Of a DNA stretch of 7,562 nt, positions 1-5,903 are shown piece after piece; within the stretch, counting starts at the first letter, position 1; each line of letters begins with the position of its first letter. Made by a program: the position numbers and the translations under genes. Under the pieces are notes generated by a model that had not been told where the DNA came from, made no database searches, and worked only from the letters and a program-made list of their open reading frames with translations. Source of the stretch: an uncultured Chloroflexota bacterium (GTDB lineage: Bacteria > Chloroflexota > Limnocylindria > Limnocylindrales > CSP1-4). The DNA is taken from the NCBI GenBank assembly GCA_903930745.1, contig CAIYZX010000576.1, forward strand, positions 1 through 7,562. Direction: 5' to 3'.

Positions 1-1
1 G

Positions 2-796
2 GCCACCACCACCATCCTCGCGGACCTCGTGGCCCAGGTGGGCGGCCCGCTGGTCAGCGTGGAGAGCCTCGTGCCCAAGGGCGGCGAGGTGCACACCTTC
101 GATCCAACGCCGTCGGACGTCCGGCGGCTCACGGAGGCGGATCTCGTGGTCCGCAACGGCCTGGGCCTGGACGACTGGCTCGCGTCCCTCGTCAGGGACG
201 CCGGCGCCCACGCCCCCATCATCGCCCTGGGCGAGGACCTTCCCGGCGCCACGTATCTCTCGGAGGGGGACGAGGTGAACCCGCACCTCTGGCTGGACGC
301 CGCCTACGCCCGCGCCTACGCCGTCCGTATCGCGGATGCCCTCGTGGCCGGCAGCCCCGCGGACGAGGAGGCGATCCGCGCCACCGCCGCAGCCTTCGAC
401 GCCCGTCTCGCCGCCCTCGACGAGGAGGCTCGCGCACGCCTCGCACAGGTCCCCGACGCTCGGCGGACCGTCGTCGCGTTCCATGACGCGTTCCCGTACT
501 TCGCTGCGGCGTACGGCCTCACGATCGACGGAACCATCGTGGACTCGCCCGGCCAGGACCCGTCCGCGGCCACCGTGGAGCAACTGGTCGCCACGATCCG
601 CGACAGCGGCATCAAGGCGATCTTCGCCGAGGCCCAGTTCGACGACCGCCTGGCGCAGGCCATCGCGGACGAGACGGGCGCAACCGTGGTCACGGACCTG
701 TACACGGACAGCCTCGGCGACGCGCCGCTGGACAGCTACGAGGCCGTGATGCGCTGGAACGTGGAGCGGGTGGCAAAGGCGCTGGGCGCCCCGTAA
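2..796 (+). CDS. Metal ABC transporter substrate-binding protein (TroA/ZnuA type), 5'-truncated
   Basis: This is the extracytoplasmic receptor of a cluster A-I/cluster 9 ABC importer for zinc or manganese. The frame is open from the left edge, so the signal peptide and true start lie outside the window; 264 residues are visible, beginning in the usual first strand (ATTTILADLV). The metal ligands are in family order: His in GGEVHTFDP (visible residue ~31), His in NPHLWLD (~95), His in FHDAFPYF (~161) and Asp in YTDSLG (~236). In this family a His at the third position is typical of ZnuA, AdcA and TroA, while PsaA-type manganese receptors have Glu, so I infer a preference for zinc. The His-rich loop of Gram-negative ZnuA is missing; the segment before NPHLW is short and acidic. 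No ATPase or permease gene follows, so any partners must be upstream or unlinked. The family is certain and the metal is inferred. Confidence 0.93.
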   Translation, partial: ATTTILADLVAQVGGPLVSVESLVPKGGEVHTFDPTPSDVRRLTEADLVVRNGLGLDDWLASLVRDAGAHAPIIALGEDLPGATYLSEGDEVNPHLWLDAAYARAYAVRIADALVAGSPADEEAIRATAAAFDARLAALDEEARARLAQVPDARRTVVAFHDAFPYFAAAYGLTIDGTIVDSPGQDPSAATVEQLVATIRDSGIKAIFAEAQFDDRLAQAIADETGATVVTDLYTDSLGDAPLDSYEAVMRWNVERVAKALGAP

Positions 797-986
797 AGGA
801 GGTCGGGGGGACGGGGTTTCGCCGCGTACCCCCCACGAGGGAGGACCATCGGCGGCGGCGAATATGAAACCTTCGGGGGCTGTGCTGCCTCACAGGCGTA
901 CCACATCATCCCGGAGTCGCCATGTCGTCCCTCCTGCGTCCCGCTCCAATGGCCACCATCCTGCCGCTGCCCGCGGGGGTGTGCGC
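797..986. other. Intergenic stretch upstream of the ferric-reductase-like gene
   Basis: About 190 bp separate the metal-binding protein gene from the most likely start of the next gene. They hold the hairpin at 805-834 and a short possible leader ORF from 922. I see no convincing -35/-10 pair. The frame of the downstream gene stays open leftward to an ATG at 864, but that ATG has no ribosome binding site, and the intervening translation is Arg/Ser/His-rich and unlike a membrane-protein N-terminus, so I treat it as untranslated. Confidence 0.5.
805..834 (+). terminator. GC-rich hairpin after the metal-binding protein gene
   Basis: GGGGGGACG at 805-813 pairs with CGT-A-CCCCCC at 825-834. This gives nine base pairs with one bulged A and an 11-nt loop. 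It starts eight bases after the TAA stop, where a terminator would be expected. No T-run follows, so it may be a weak or factor-assisted terminator, a processing site or a leader structure for the next gene. Confidence 0.35.
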
Positions 987-996
987 GTGCGCCTGA
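922..996 (+). CDS. Possible 24-residue leader peptide overlapping the next gene's start
   Basis: An ATG at 922 has a GGAG motif five bases upstream (913-916) and opens a 24-codon frame ending at a TGA at 994-996. The product begins MSSLLRPAP and ends VCACA, so both cysteines are close to the stop. The frame overlaps the probable GTG start of the ferric-reductase-like gene at 987, an arrangement that would permit translational coupling or attenuation. Short actinobacterial leader ORFs with C-terminal cysteines are known to sense cysteine supply, but this one has only a Cys-x-Cys and no recognised pattern. It may be a chance ORF; only the binding site and overlap support it. Confidence 0.25.
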   Translation: MSSLLRPAPMATILPLPAGVCACA

Positions 997-1703
997 GCGT
1001 CACCACGCTCGTCGCCCTGGGCGCCATCGGCGTCCTGGTGGCGCTGGGCGTCACGGACCAGGTGCTCCCCGCCGCGGACCCCGGGGTCGCCCAGCAACGG
1101 CCCTGGCTCGCCGCCCGGGCCCTCGGGATCACCGCGTACCTGCTGCTCGCCCTGGAGGTTGGCCTGGGCCTCGTGCTCTCCCACCCTCGCAACACCGCCG
1201 CGTGGCACAAGACCCGCCAGGTCTTCCCGTGGCACGAGCTTGTGACCGTCTTTCTCGGCGCCTTCCTCGCGCTGCACATCGTCCTGCTGGCCGTTGACAG
1301 GTACGCCAACGTGGGCTGGCTGGGCGCCCTCGTCCCCGGCATGGCCGGCTACCGGCCGCCCGCGATCGCCGTGGGCTCCATCGCCATGTACGCGCTGATC
1401 TTCACGGCGGCGACCGCCAAGTGGACCCGGCTCCTCCCCGCGGGGTGGTGGCTGATGGCCCACCGGCTCGCGGCGCTGACCTTCCTCCTGGCCTGGGTCC
1501 ACGCCGTGCTCGCGGGCACGGACGGCGGCGCCCTCACCCCGCTCTATCTCGCCACCGGCCTTCCGCTCCTCGCCGGGGTCGCGCACCGATGGTGGACCGC
1601 CCGGTCCCGCCCGCGGCGTGTCGAACCCGTGCCGGCCATGCTCCCCGCCACCCCGTCCCTGGCCACGCACGCTCAGGCCACCCTCTCGGAGGATCCCCGA
1701 TGA
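987..1703 (+). CDS. Ferric reductase-like transmembrane haem protein
   Basis: This is a 238-residue integral membrane protein with about six hydrophobic helices (roughly 7-26, 44-65, 83-103, 128-145, 158-176, 184-201). Two helices carry paired histidines with the spacing of bis-His haem b sites in the ferric reductase/NOX/YedZ superfamily: His83 and His97 (WHE...LHIV), and His159 and His172 (MAHR...WVHA). It lacks the C-terminal FAD/NADPH-binding module of full ferric reductases, so it needs another electron donor or acceptor. Known single-domain relatives pass electrons across the membrane to haem or flavin partners, which fits the apbE gene in the same run. The start is uncertain: GTG at 987 with GGGGG at 975-979 is preferred, GTG at 981 is possible, and ATG at 864 is unlikely. 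It overlaps the next gene by four bases (ATGA), so the two are probably co-translated. The physiological substrate cannot be read from the sequence. Confidence 0.82.
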   Translation: MRLSVTTLVALGAIGVLVALGVTDQVLPAADPGVAQQRPWLAARALGITAYLLLALEVGLGLVLSHPRNTAAWHKTRQVFPWHELVTVFLGAFLALHIVLLAVDRYANVGWLGALVPGMAGYRPPAIAVGSIAMYALIFTAATAKWTRLLPAGWWLMAHRLAALTFLLAWVHAVLAGTDGGALTPLYLATGLPLLAGVAHRWWTARSRPRRVEPVPAMLPATPSLATHAQATLSEDPR

Positions 1704-2203
1704 ACAGGCAGACCCTGGCGCGCCTCGGCCGCCGGGCCCTCGTGCTCGCCGCCACCGGTGGCGTCCTGGCCGTGGCCGTGGTCACGGTGCAGCTGGCCGC
1801 CGCCTGGCGCGCCGACATCGCCCCCCTGGACGCCCAGCCCGTGAGCGTCTCCTCGCTGGACGCATCCGCCGTGGCGGAGTCGGACCGGACGAAGGAGCTC
1901 ACCGGCCAGGTGGAGGACCTCGCGAAGCAGCTGGACGATCTCACGGCCGCCGTCTCGGCCGCGGGTGGCAGCGTGGAGGGTGACCTCGCGAACGCCGCCG
2001 AGCTGCAGGCCCAGATGGATGCGGCCACGGCCAAGCTCACCACCCTGCAGGGCCAGCTCAAGACCGCCCAGGCCCGCCTCAAGGCCCTCAACGCGGCTGC
2101 GTCGAAGCAGGCTGCGCTGAACCGGGCCGCCAGGGCCGCCGCGCCGTCGGGAGGCGGGTCCGCCGGCGGCGGCGAGCGCGAGGATGACGATGACGATGAC
2201 TGA
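1700..2203 (+). CDS. Hypothetical single-pass membrane protein with coiled coil and poly-Asp tail
   Basis: I do not recognise this 167-residue protein. It has a short basic N-terminus (Arg8, Arg11, Arg12), one hydrophobic helix at about 13-35, then a predicted extracytoplasmic region. Residues ~65-85 and ~97-145 are rich in Ala, Leu, Gln and Lys with heptad-like spacing, suggesting a coiled coil. The C-terminus is a Gly/Ser linker followed by Glu and six Asp residues. The start is firm: ATG at 1700 overlaps the preceding TGA, with GGAGG seven bases upstream (1688-1692). Its position between the haem protein and apbE suggests a structural or scaffold partner in an electron-transfer complex. 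No FMN-binding domain, haem motif or Cys is present. The acidic tail might bind cations, but it comes from a tandem repeat and could be accidental. Confidence 0.75.
   Translation: MNRQTLARLGRRALVLAATGGVLAVAVVTVQLAAAWRADIAPLDAQPVSVSSLDASAVAESDRTKELTGQVEDLAKQLDDLTAAVSAAGGSVEGDLANAAELQAQMDAATAKLTTLQGQLKTAQARLKALNAAASKQAALNRAARAAAPSGGGSAGGGEREDDDDDD
2183..2200 (+). repeat. (GATGAC)3 tandem hexanucleotide at a gene junction
   Basis: Three exact copies of GATGAC lie directly before the TGA stop of the upstream gene. In that frame they encode six Asp residues; one base over they read ATG-ACG repeatedly and supply three in-frame start codons (2184, 2190, 2196) for the downstream gene. GAGG at 2180-2183 is the only nearby ribosome binding site and sits six bases before the middle ATG. 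A change in copy number would keep both frames but alter the Asp tail length and the choice of start codon. Confidence 0.85.
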
Positions 2204-2783
2204 GCGCACCCTGCCCCGGCTGCGTCTCGCCGGTTCCGTCAATCGGGCGGCACCGCAGACCACCAACGCCGGCTCCGCGGATGGCGGCTGCGCCGCCTCC
2301 GAGGCGAAGGCCCGTGGGGCCCAGGCCGAGGCCGCTCGCATGGCCGCCCGCCGCACCGAGGCAATCCTCTCCACGCCCGTCCGGGCCGGGATGCTGCTGG
2401 GCGCCTCCGCCGCTGTGTACGCCGTCACGCTGGCCGGTGTCAGCGGTCTCCAGGCCCAGCAGGACGCGGCCGTCATCGCGGCGCGCCAGCCGTCCGTGGA
2501 CCGGATCTCGGAGGTCCGCGCCGCGAACGACGCGCTCGAGGCCGCCCTCGTGGCGGTCGACGCGAAGGCCCGCACCCTCGCCGCCGACTACGCCACCGCG
2601 GGCGGTGACATCAGTGTCTACCAGGCCCGCCTGGACGAGCTCGCAGGGCTCGTCGCCACCATCCAGGGCAGCGCGGCTGCCCTGCCCAGCCGGATCGCGC
2701 TACCCTCGGTGTCCATGCACGGCAAGGTGGGCTCCAGCAAGGCGCCCGCCACGTCGTCAACCACGGGTGCCTCCGGAGGCTGA
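2190..2783 (+). CDS. Hypothetical membrane-anchored coiled-coil protein
   Basis: I do not recognise this protein of 197 residues (199 if begun at the ATG at 2184). I chose 2190 because GAGG at 2180-2183 is six bases away; 2184 touches that motif and 2196 is twelve bases away. The N-terminal ~60 residues are polar and Ala/Arg-rich with the only Cys (~34), followed by one hydrophobic helix (~65-86) and an Ala/Glu/Asp-rich region (~90-165) likely to form a coiled coil. The tail is Ser/Thr/Gly-rich and ends STTGASGG. The layout (helix, coiled coil, low-complexity tail) resembles the preceding gene, so the two may pair. The last residues contain T-G-A-S, which resembles the core of ApbE flavinylation sites, but the upstream Asp is missing. 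It overlaps the preceding gene by 14 bases and its last codons contain GGAGG for apbE. Confidence 0.7.
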   Translation: MTMTERTLPRLRLAGSVNRAAPQTTNAGSADGGCAASEAKARGAQAEAARMAARRTEAILSTPVRAGMLLGASAAVYAVTLAGVSGLQAQQDAAVIAARQPSVDRISEVRAANDALEAALVAVDAKARTLAADYATAGGDISVYQARLDELAGLVATIQGSAAALPSRIALPSVSMHGKVGSSKAPATSSTTGASGG

Positions 2784-2785
2784 CC

Positions 2786-3802
2786 GTCTCGCGCACACTG
2801 GTCGGCGAACACAGCGAAGGCGCGGGCCCTGACCGGACCGCCGCCTTCTCGGCGCGTGCGCTGGGCTCGGCGCTCCGCTTCTCCTTCCGGGTCCCGGCGC
2901 TCGTCTCGGAGGCGGCCGCCTCCGAGATCGCCGAGCGTGCGTGGACCCGGATCCTGGCGGAGTTCGCCGCCGTGGACGCCGCCCTCTCCCGCTTCCGGGA
3001 CGATTCCGAGCTGACGATGCTCAATCGCCTCGCCGGGTCCGACGTCGTCGTCCCCGTGTCGTGGCGAACCCGCAAGGCGCTTGCCGCCATCGACCGGGCA
3101 TCGCGCGTGACCGGCAACCGGTTCGATGCCACGGTGCTGGGCACCCTGGAGCGCATCGGCGAGAAGGGCGCGAACCTCCATGAGCCCGCCGCATCCAGCC
3201 GCGGCCAGGGTTCGGGGACCATCGGTGACGCCGCGGCCCATTTCCGCGTGAACGTGCCGGACATGCCCGTGGACATGGGGGGCATCGGCAAGGGCCTTGC
3301 CCTGCGCTGGGCGACGAACGCGGTGCTCCCGATGCTCCCGCCGGAGGCCGGGTTTCTCCTGGAGGCTGGTGGCGACATGATCTGCGCCGGTGCACCACCA
3401 TGGGAGCTCTGGCGCATCGGCATCGAGGACCCGGTGGCCGCCCCGGACAGCAACGCGCCGCCGCTGGTGGTCTTCGACGTGGGCCGGGGCGCCGTCGCAA
3501 CCTCGTCCGTGCGCGTGCGCCACTGGATCGGGCCGGACGGGCGCCCCGTGCATCACCTCGTTGATCCACGGACCCGGGAGCCTGCGAGGTCCGGCCTCAT
3601 TGCCGTGACCGTCGCCGCCCTGGATCCCGCGTGGGCGGAGGTCTGGTCGAAGGCGCTCTTCATAGGGGGCCGCGAGGCGATCGCGGCCGAGGCGCGAGCG
3701 CGCGGACTCGCCGCGTGGTGGGTGGATGACCGGGGTCGCCTGGGCATGACGCCGGACGCGCGTGTCCGCACGCTCTGGGCGGCCGAGGACCGCCTGGGCT
3801 AG
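2786..3802 (+). CDS. apbE: FAD:protein FMN transferase (ApbE family), non-canonical start
   Basis: ApbE enzymes attach FMN from FAD to Ser/Thr of target proteins outside the cytoplasmic membrane, using Mg2+. Family features follow in order: the ALSRFRDDSELTMLN helix, DMGGIGKGLALRWA (canonical D-x-G-G-I-x-K-G), FLLEAGGDMICAG, VATSSVRVRHW, HHLVDPRTREPA and AEVWSKALFIGG. In the last motif Glu and Ser stand where the best-known members have Asp and Thr as metal ligands; similar forms occur, as I recall, in actinobacterial homologues. The start is a problem. Family similarity (ARALGSALRFSFRVPALV) begins near base 2850, but between the upstream gene's stop and a GTG at 2972 this frame has no ATG, GTG or TTG. 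GGAGG at 2775-2779 lies six bases before a GTC at 2786, taken here as the nominal start; CTG at 2780 or 2798 are alternatives. Starting at 2972, with GGAG at 2959-2962, would delete the first strand and helix. The product is about 338 residues from 2786. Confidence 0.85.
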   Translation, partial: VSRTLVGEHSEGAGPDRTAAFSARALGSALRFSFRVPALVSEAAASEIAERAWTRILAEFAAVDAALSRFRDDSELTMLNRLAGSDVVVPVSWRTRKALAAIDRASRVTGNRFDATVLGTLERIGEKGANLHEPAASSRGQGSGTIGDAAAHFRVNVPDMPVDMGGIGKGLALRWATNAVLPMLPPEAGFLLEAGGDMICAGAPPWELWRIGIEDPVAAPDSNAPPLVVFDVGRGAVATSSVRVRHWIGPDGRPVHHLVDPRTREPARSGLIAVTVAALDPAWAEVWSKALFIGGREAIAAEARARGLAAWWVDDRGRLGMTPDARVRTLWAAEDRLG

Positions 3803-3804
3803 CA

Positions 3805-3838
3805 CGCCCGCCGGCTCACGCGGTGGCAGAAGCGGGCG
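3805..3838. terminator. GC stem-loop in the convergent apbE/ribokinase gap
   Basis: CGCCCGC (3805-3811) and GCGGGCG (3832-3838) form a perfect 7-bp stem with a 20-nt loop. It lies just after the apbE TAG and before the converging ribokinase stop, so it could serve both strands. There is no T-run on either side, which makes intrinsic termination uncertain. Confidence 0.3.
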
Positions 3839-3852
3839 CTGGACCGTGGCCG

Positions 3853-4884
3853 TCAGCCGGCGGCGGCGCGCTCCGCTTCGGCGGCCGCTGCGGCCTCGGC
3901 ACGCAGCTGCGACGGCGTGGGCTCGCCCAGCGCGATCGCCAGCTCGTCTGCTGACGGGTAGCCCTCGCGGGCTCCGGCGCGCGTCACGGAGACGGATGCC
4001 GCCACCACTGCCCGGCGCACGGCCGTCTCCAGCGGAAGCCCGCCGGCCAGCGCTGCGGCCAGCGCGCCGTTGAGCGCATCACCGGCGCCCGTGGCGTCCA
4101 CCGCCTTGACCTTCGGCGCCTCGATCAGCACGGCCTCGCCGTCCCGCGTCACCAGCATCGCGCCTGCGGAGCCCATCGTCACGAGGATGGCGACCCGGGC
4201 ACCCGGGCCCTCCGCGTTGGTCTCCAGGAGATAGCGCGCCGCCTTCTCCGGGTCCTCGAGGCCCGCCGTGGAGCGGCCCGCGCGCTTTGCGTCCTCCGCG
4301 ACCAGCAGCGCGAGCTCGCCGCGGTTCGGCACGACCACGTCCGCAAGCCCGATGACGGAGCGGTCAAGCCCGCCCGCCGGCGCCGGGTTCAGGATCGTCC
4401 AGGCGCCACCGGCCCGCCCCAGGCGCAGCGCCTCACGGGCCGCCGCGGTGGGGATCTCGTGGGTCACGATCACGGCATCGCCGCGGTGCGGGTGCAGGCG
4501 GCCCAGCGCCATGGACACGTGCGAGGCGGTGAGGCCCGCGTTCGCGCCCGGCGCGACCGCGATCTGGTTCTCGGCCTTCGCGTCCACCAGGATCAGCGCC
4601 ACGCCGGTCGCAGTCTTGTCCAGGGTCACCAGCACGTCCGTGCCCACGCCCTCGGTCCGCAGCGCGGCCCGCGCGTCTCCGCCGAACTCGTCGTCGCCCA
4701 GGGCCGCCACCAGCATCACGGGCACGCCGAGGCGCGCCGCCGCGACGGCCTGGTTGCCGCCCTTGCCGCCGTGGAAGCGCTTGAAGGTGCCGCCCAGCAC
4801 GGTCTCGCCGGGGTGCGGGAGACGCTCCGTGGCAACCACGAGGTCGATGTTCACCGACCCCACCACAAGGACTCGTCCGCTCAC
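3853..4884 (-). CDS. rbsK: Ribokinase (PfkB family sugar kinase)
   Basis: It is predicted to phosphorylate D-ribose to ribose 5-phosphate with ATP in the cytoplasm. The 343 residues show the PfkB/ribokinase signatures: GSVNIDLV (9-16), GGKGGNQAVAAARLG (39-53; most ribokinases have GGKGANQA, so one Ala is Gly), NPAPA (166-170), PNRGE (186-190), DATGAGD (263-269) with Asp269 as the expected catalytic base, and SVTRAGA near 299-305 in the potassium/nucleotide region. The protein is about 35 residues longer than E. coli RbsK. Part of this is a loop near 200-212 and part is an Ala/Glu-rich tail (~325-343) with no known role. The start is GTG, placed where family N-termini begin, with an AGGGGG stretch just upstream. 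No ribose transporter or RbsD lies nearby; the neighbour upstream on this strand is a reductase 59 bp away, so an operon is possible but the hairpins between them argue for partial separation. Another sugar specificity within PfkB cannot be excluded. Confidence 0.9.
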   Translation of the reverse strand: MSGRVLVVGSVNIDLVVATERLPHPGETVLGGTFKRFHGGKGGNQAVAAARLGVPVMLVAALGDDEFGGDARAALRTEGVGTDVLVTLDKTATGVALILVDAKAENQIAVAPGANAGLTASHVSMALGRLHPHRGDAVIVTHEIPTAAAREALRLGRAGGAWTILNPAPAGGLDRSVIGLADVVVPNRGELALLVAEDAKRAGRSTAGLEDPEKAARYLLETNAEGPGARVAILVTMGSAGAMLVTRDGEAVLIEAPKVKAVDATGAGDALNGALAAALAGGLPLETAVRRAVVAASVSVTRAGAREGYPSADELAIALGEPTPSQLRAEAAAAAEAERAAAG

Positions 4885-4915
4885 GGACCCCCTACCGAAC
4901 CTTTCCTCTGACCAT

Positions 4916-4944
4916 TGGGTATGACCCGGATCCCGCGCGGGATC
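4916..4944 (-). terminator. Tandem hairpins at the end of the reductase gene
   Basis: GATCCCGCGCGGGATC at 4929-4944 is a perfect 16-bp palindrome whose first base (minus strand) is the last base of the reductase stop codon. In RNA it would form a 6-bp stem with a GCGC loop. A second small hairpin, GGGT-ATG-ACCC at 4916-4926, follows directly. No U-run follows, so this may be a weak terminator or an mRNA 3'-end stabiliser separating reductase and ribokinase expression. The palindrome could also be a protein-binding site. Confidence 0.4.
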
Positions 4945-5765
4945 TACGAGCCGGTGATGAACTCGCCGCCGTCCACGCCGATGACTTCGCCGTTGATGAA
5001 CTCCGTGCCGTCACCGCAGAGCGCGAGGATGGTGCCCGCCACGTCCTGCGGCGTGGTCATGCGGCCGGTGGGATTGCGCCGGGTGGCCGCCTCGATGATG
5101 GCGTCCTTCTCCGGGATCTTCATCAGGGCGGGGGTCAGCGTGACGCCCGCGCGGATGGTGTTCGCCGTGACGCCCGTGCCCAGGCGCGCGAGCTCCATCG
5201 CCAGCTGGCGGGTGTGGGACTCGAGGGCCGCCTTGGCGGACGAGACCACGCCGTACGAGGGGACCACGCGGGACGAGCCCTCGGACGTCATCGCGAAGAT
5301 CCGCGAGCCGCGCCCAAGGAAACCGCCGCGCCAGAGGTCCTGGACCCAGTAGACGAGGCTGTTCGCCATGACGTCCTGGGTCATCTCCATCTTCTTGCGA
5401 TCGGCGCCCGCCTTCGGATCCTCCGTGAGGAACGGGACCAGCGAGCCGAAGGCCAGCGAGTGCATGACCACCTTGACGAAGGGGTCGCGGCCGGCCGCAC
5501 GGGAGGCGTCGAAGCGCTCGCGGAGCGTGGCCAGCGCGGAGGCGCGCTTCTCGTCGTCGGCTGCGTTCATGTTGATGTAGATGGCCTGCACGCCCTCGGC
5601 CTCGATCGCGGCCGTGATCTCCGCGACGTGGGCCAGGCCCGCGCGGAAGTCAAGGTGGATGCCGCAGATGTTGAAGCCGGCGGCGGCAAGCGTGCGGGCC
5701 GTGGCCTCACCCATGCCGGAGGAGGCGCCCAGGATGAGGGCCCAGCGCTCGCGATCGTCGGTCAT
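4944..5765 (-). CDS. SDR-family reductase resembling enoyl-ACP reductase FabL/FabI
   Basis: This 273-residue NAD(P)H-dependent oxidoreductase has a short-chain dehydrogenase fold. The N-terminal cofactor motif is GASSGMG (13-19), the classical SDR Gly pattern rather than the FabI version. The active site has Tyr171 and Lys178 separated by six residues (YGVVSSAK). This Tyr-x6-Lys spacing marks the enoyl-ACP reductases FabI and FabL, whereas ordinary SDRs have Tyr-x3-Lys. VVMHSLAFGS (99-108) recalls the VHSIGFA segment of FabI, and the C-terminus carries INGEVIGVDGGEF as in FabL-like proteins. The likely role is the last reduction step of fatty acid elongation or a related enoyl reduction; FabL enzymes are known for triclosan tolerance, which I do not claim here. 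The start is ATG at 5765 with GGAG seven bases upstream; an ATG 13 bases further upstream is out of frame. No fab genes adjoin it, so a specialised reductase is also possible. Confidence 0.8.
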   Translation of the reverse strand: MTDDRERWALILGASSGMGEATARTLAAAGFNICGIHLDFRAGLAHVAEITAAIEAEGVQAIYINMNAADDEKRASALATLRERFDASRAAGRDPFVKVVMHSLAFGSLVPFLTEDPKAGADRKKMEMTQDVMANSLVYWVQDLWRGGFLGRGSRIFAMTSEGSSRVVPSYGVVSSAKAALESHTRQLAMELARLGTGVTANTIRAGVTLTPALMKIPEKDAIIEAATRRNPTGRMTTPQDVAGTILALCGDGTEFINGEVIGVDGGEFITGS

Positions 5766-5843
5766 TGCGGTTCTCCATCGTCTGCAGGGAGGTGGGCGGC
5801 AGGCGTGGCCGCGGGTGATGCGCAGTCTACCTCGCGCAGGGGG

Positions 5844-5872
5844 TTGACCATCGTCCGGTGGAGGTCTATTTT
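5844..5872 (+). promoter_or_regulatory. Sigma-70-type promoter for the arsR-sdpI operon
   Basis: TTGACC (5844-5849) and TATTTT (5867-5872) are separated by exactly 17 bp, in the most AT-rich patch of this gap. Transcription would begin near 5879, leaving a leader of about 37 nt before the repressor gene, with AGGAGG at 5904-5909. This is the clearest promoter in the window. Confidence 0.65.
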
Positions 5873-5878
5873 GGTCAA
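5850..5878 (-). promoter_or_regulatory. Possible overlapping divergent promoter for the reductase gene
   Basis: Because of the inverted repeat, the minus strand also reads TTGACC (5878-5873), followed after 17 bp by GACGAT (5855-5850), a poor -10 hexamer. Transcription would run leftward toward the reductase start at 5765. If real, the two divergent promoters occupy the same DNA and a single regulator could control both. The -10 match is weak. Confidence 0.25.
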
Positions 5879-5903
5879 TGCCTAACAAGCCGATGACCGA
5901 AAC

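Larger units (their letters stand above)
5844..5878. promoter_or_regulatory. Inverted repeat TTGACCA-N21-TGGTCAA, candidate repressor operator
   Basis: Two perfect 7-bp arms (5844-5850 and 5872-5878) are centred on 5861. The left arm includes the -35 box and the right arm overlaps the end of the -10 box. An ArsR/SdpR dimer bound here would block the promoter, matching the known autorepression of sdpRI in Bacillus subtilis. The spacing of 28 bp between arm starts is long for a single ArsR-type dimer (usual palindromes are tighter), so two dimers or a chance repeat of -35-like boxes are alternatives. Confidence 0.45.

Noticed and set aside
864..986. N-terminal extension of the ferric-reductase-like protein from ATG at 864
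   Set aside because: The ATG lacks a ribosome binding site, and the added 41 residues are Arg/Ser/His-rich and unlike any membrane protein N-terminus. GTG at 987 or 981 fits the first helix better.
906..1670. A 254-codon minus-strand frame opposite the ferric-reductase-like gene
   Set aside because: The translation is low-complexity Gly/Arg/Glu/His and mirrors the codon bias of the plus-strand gene, which has coherent helices and paired histidines.
1421..1699. Extension of the coiled-coil protein upstream to GTG at 1421
   Set aside because: This would overlap the haem protein by 280 bases with an Arg/Pro-rich translation. ATG at 1700 has an ideal GGAGG and the usual ATGA overlap.
2618..3805. 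A 395-codon open frame on the minus strand across apbE
   Set aside because: Its product is rich in Arg, Gly and His with no recognisable motif, whereas the plus strand carries unmistakable ApbE motifs. Long antisense frames are expected at this GC content.
3853..3920. Ala-rich GC repeats at the end of the ribokinase gene as a repeat element
   Set aside because: They are GCC/GCG/GAG-type codons of an Ala/Glu-rich C-terminal tail without exact tandem units, so this is ordinary coding low complexity.
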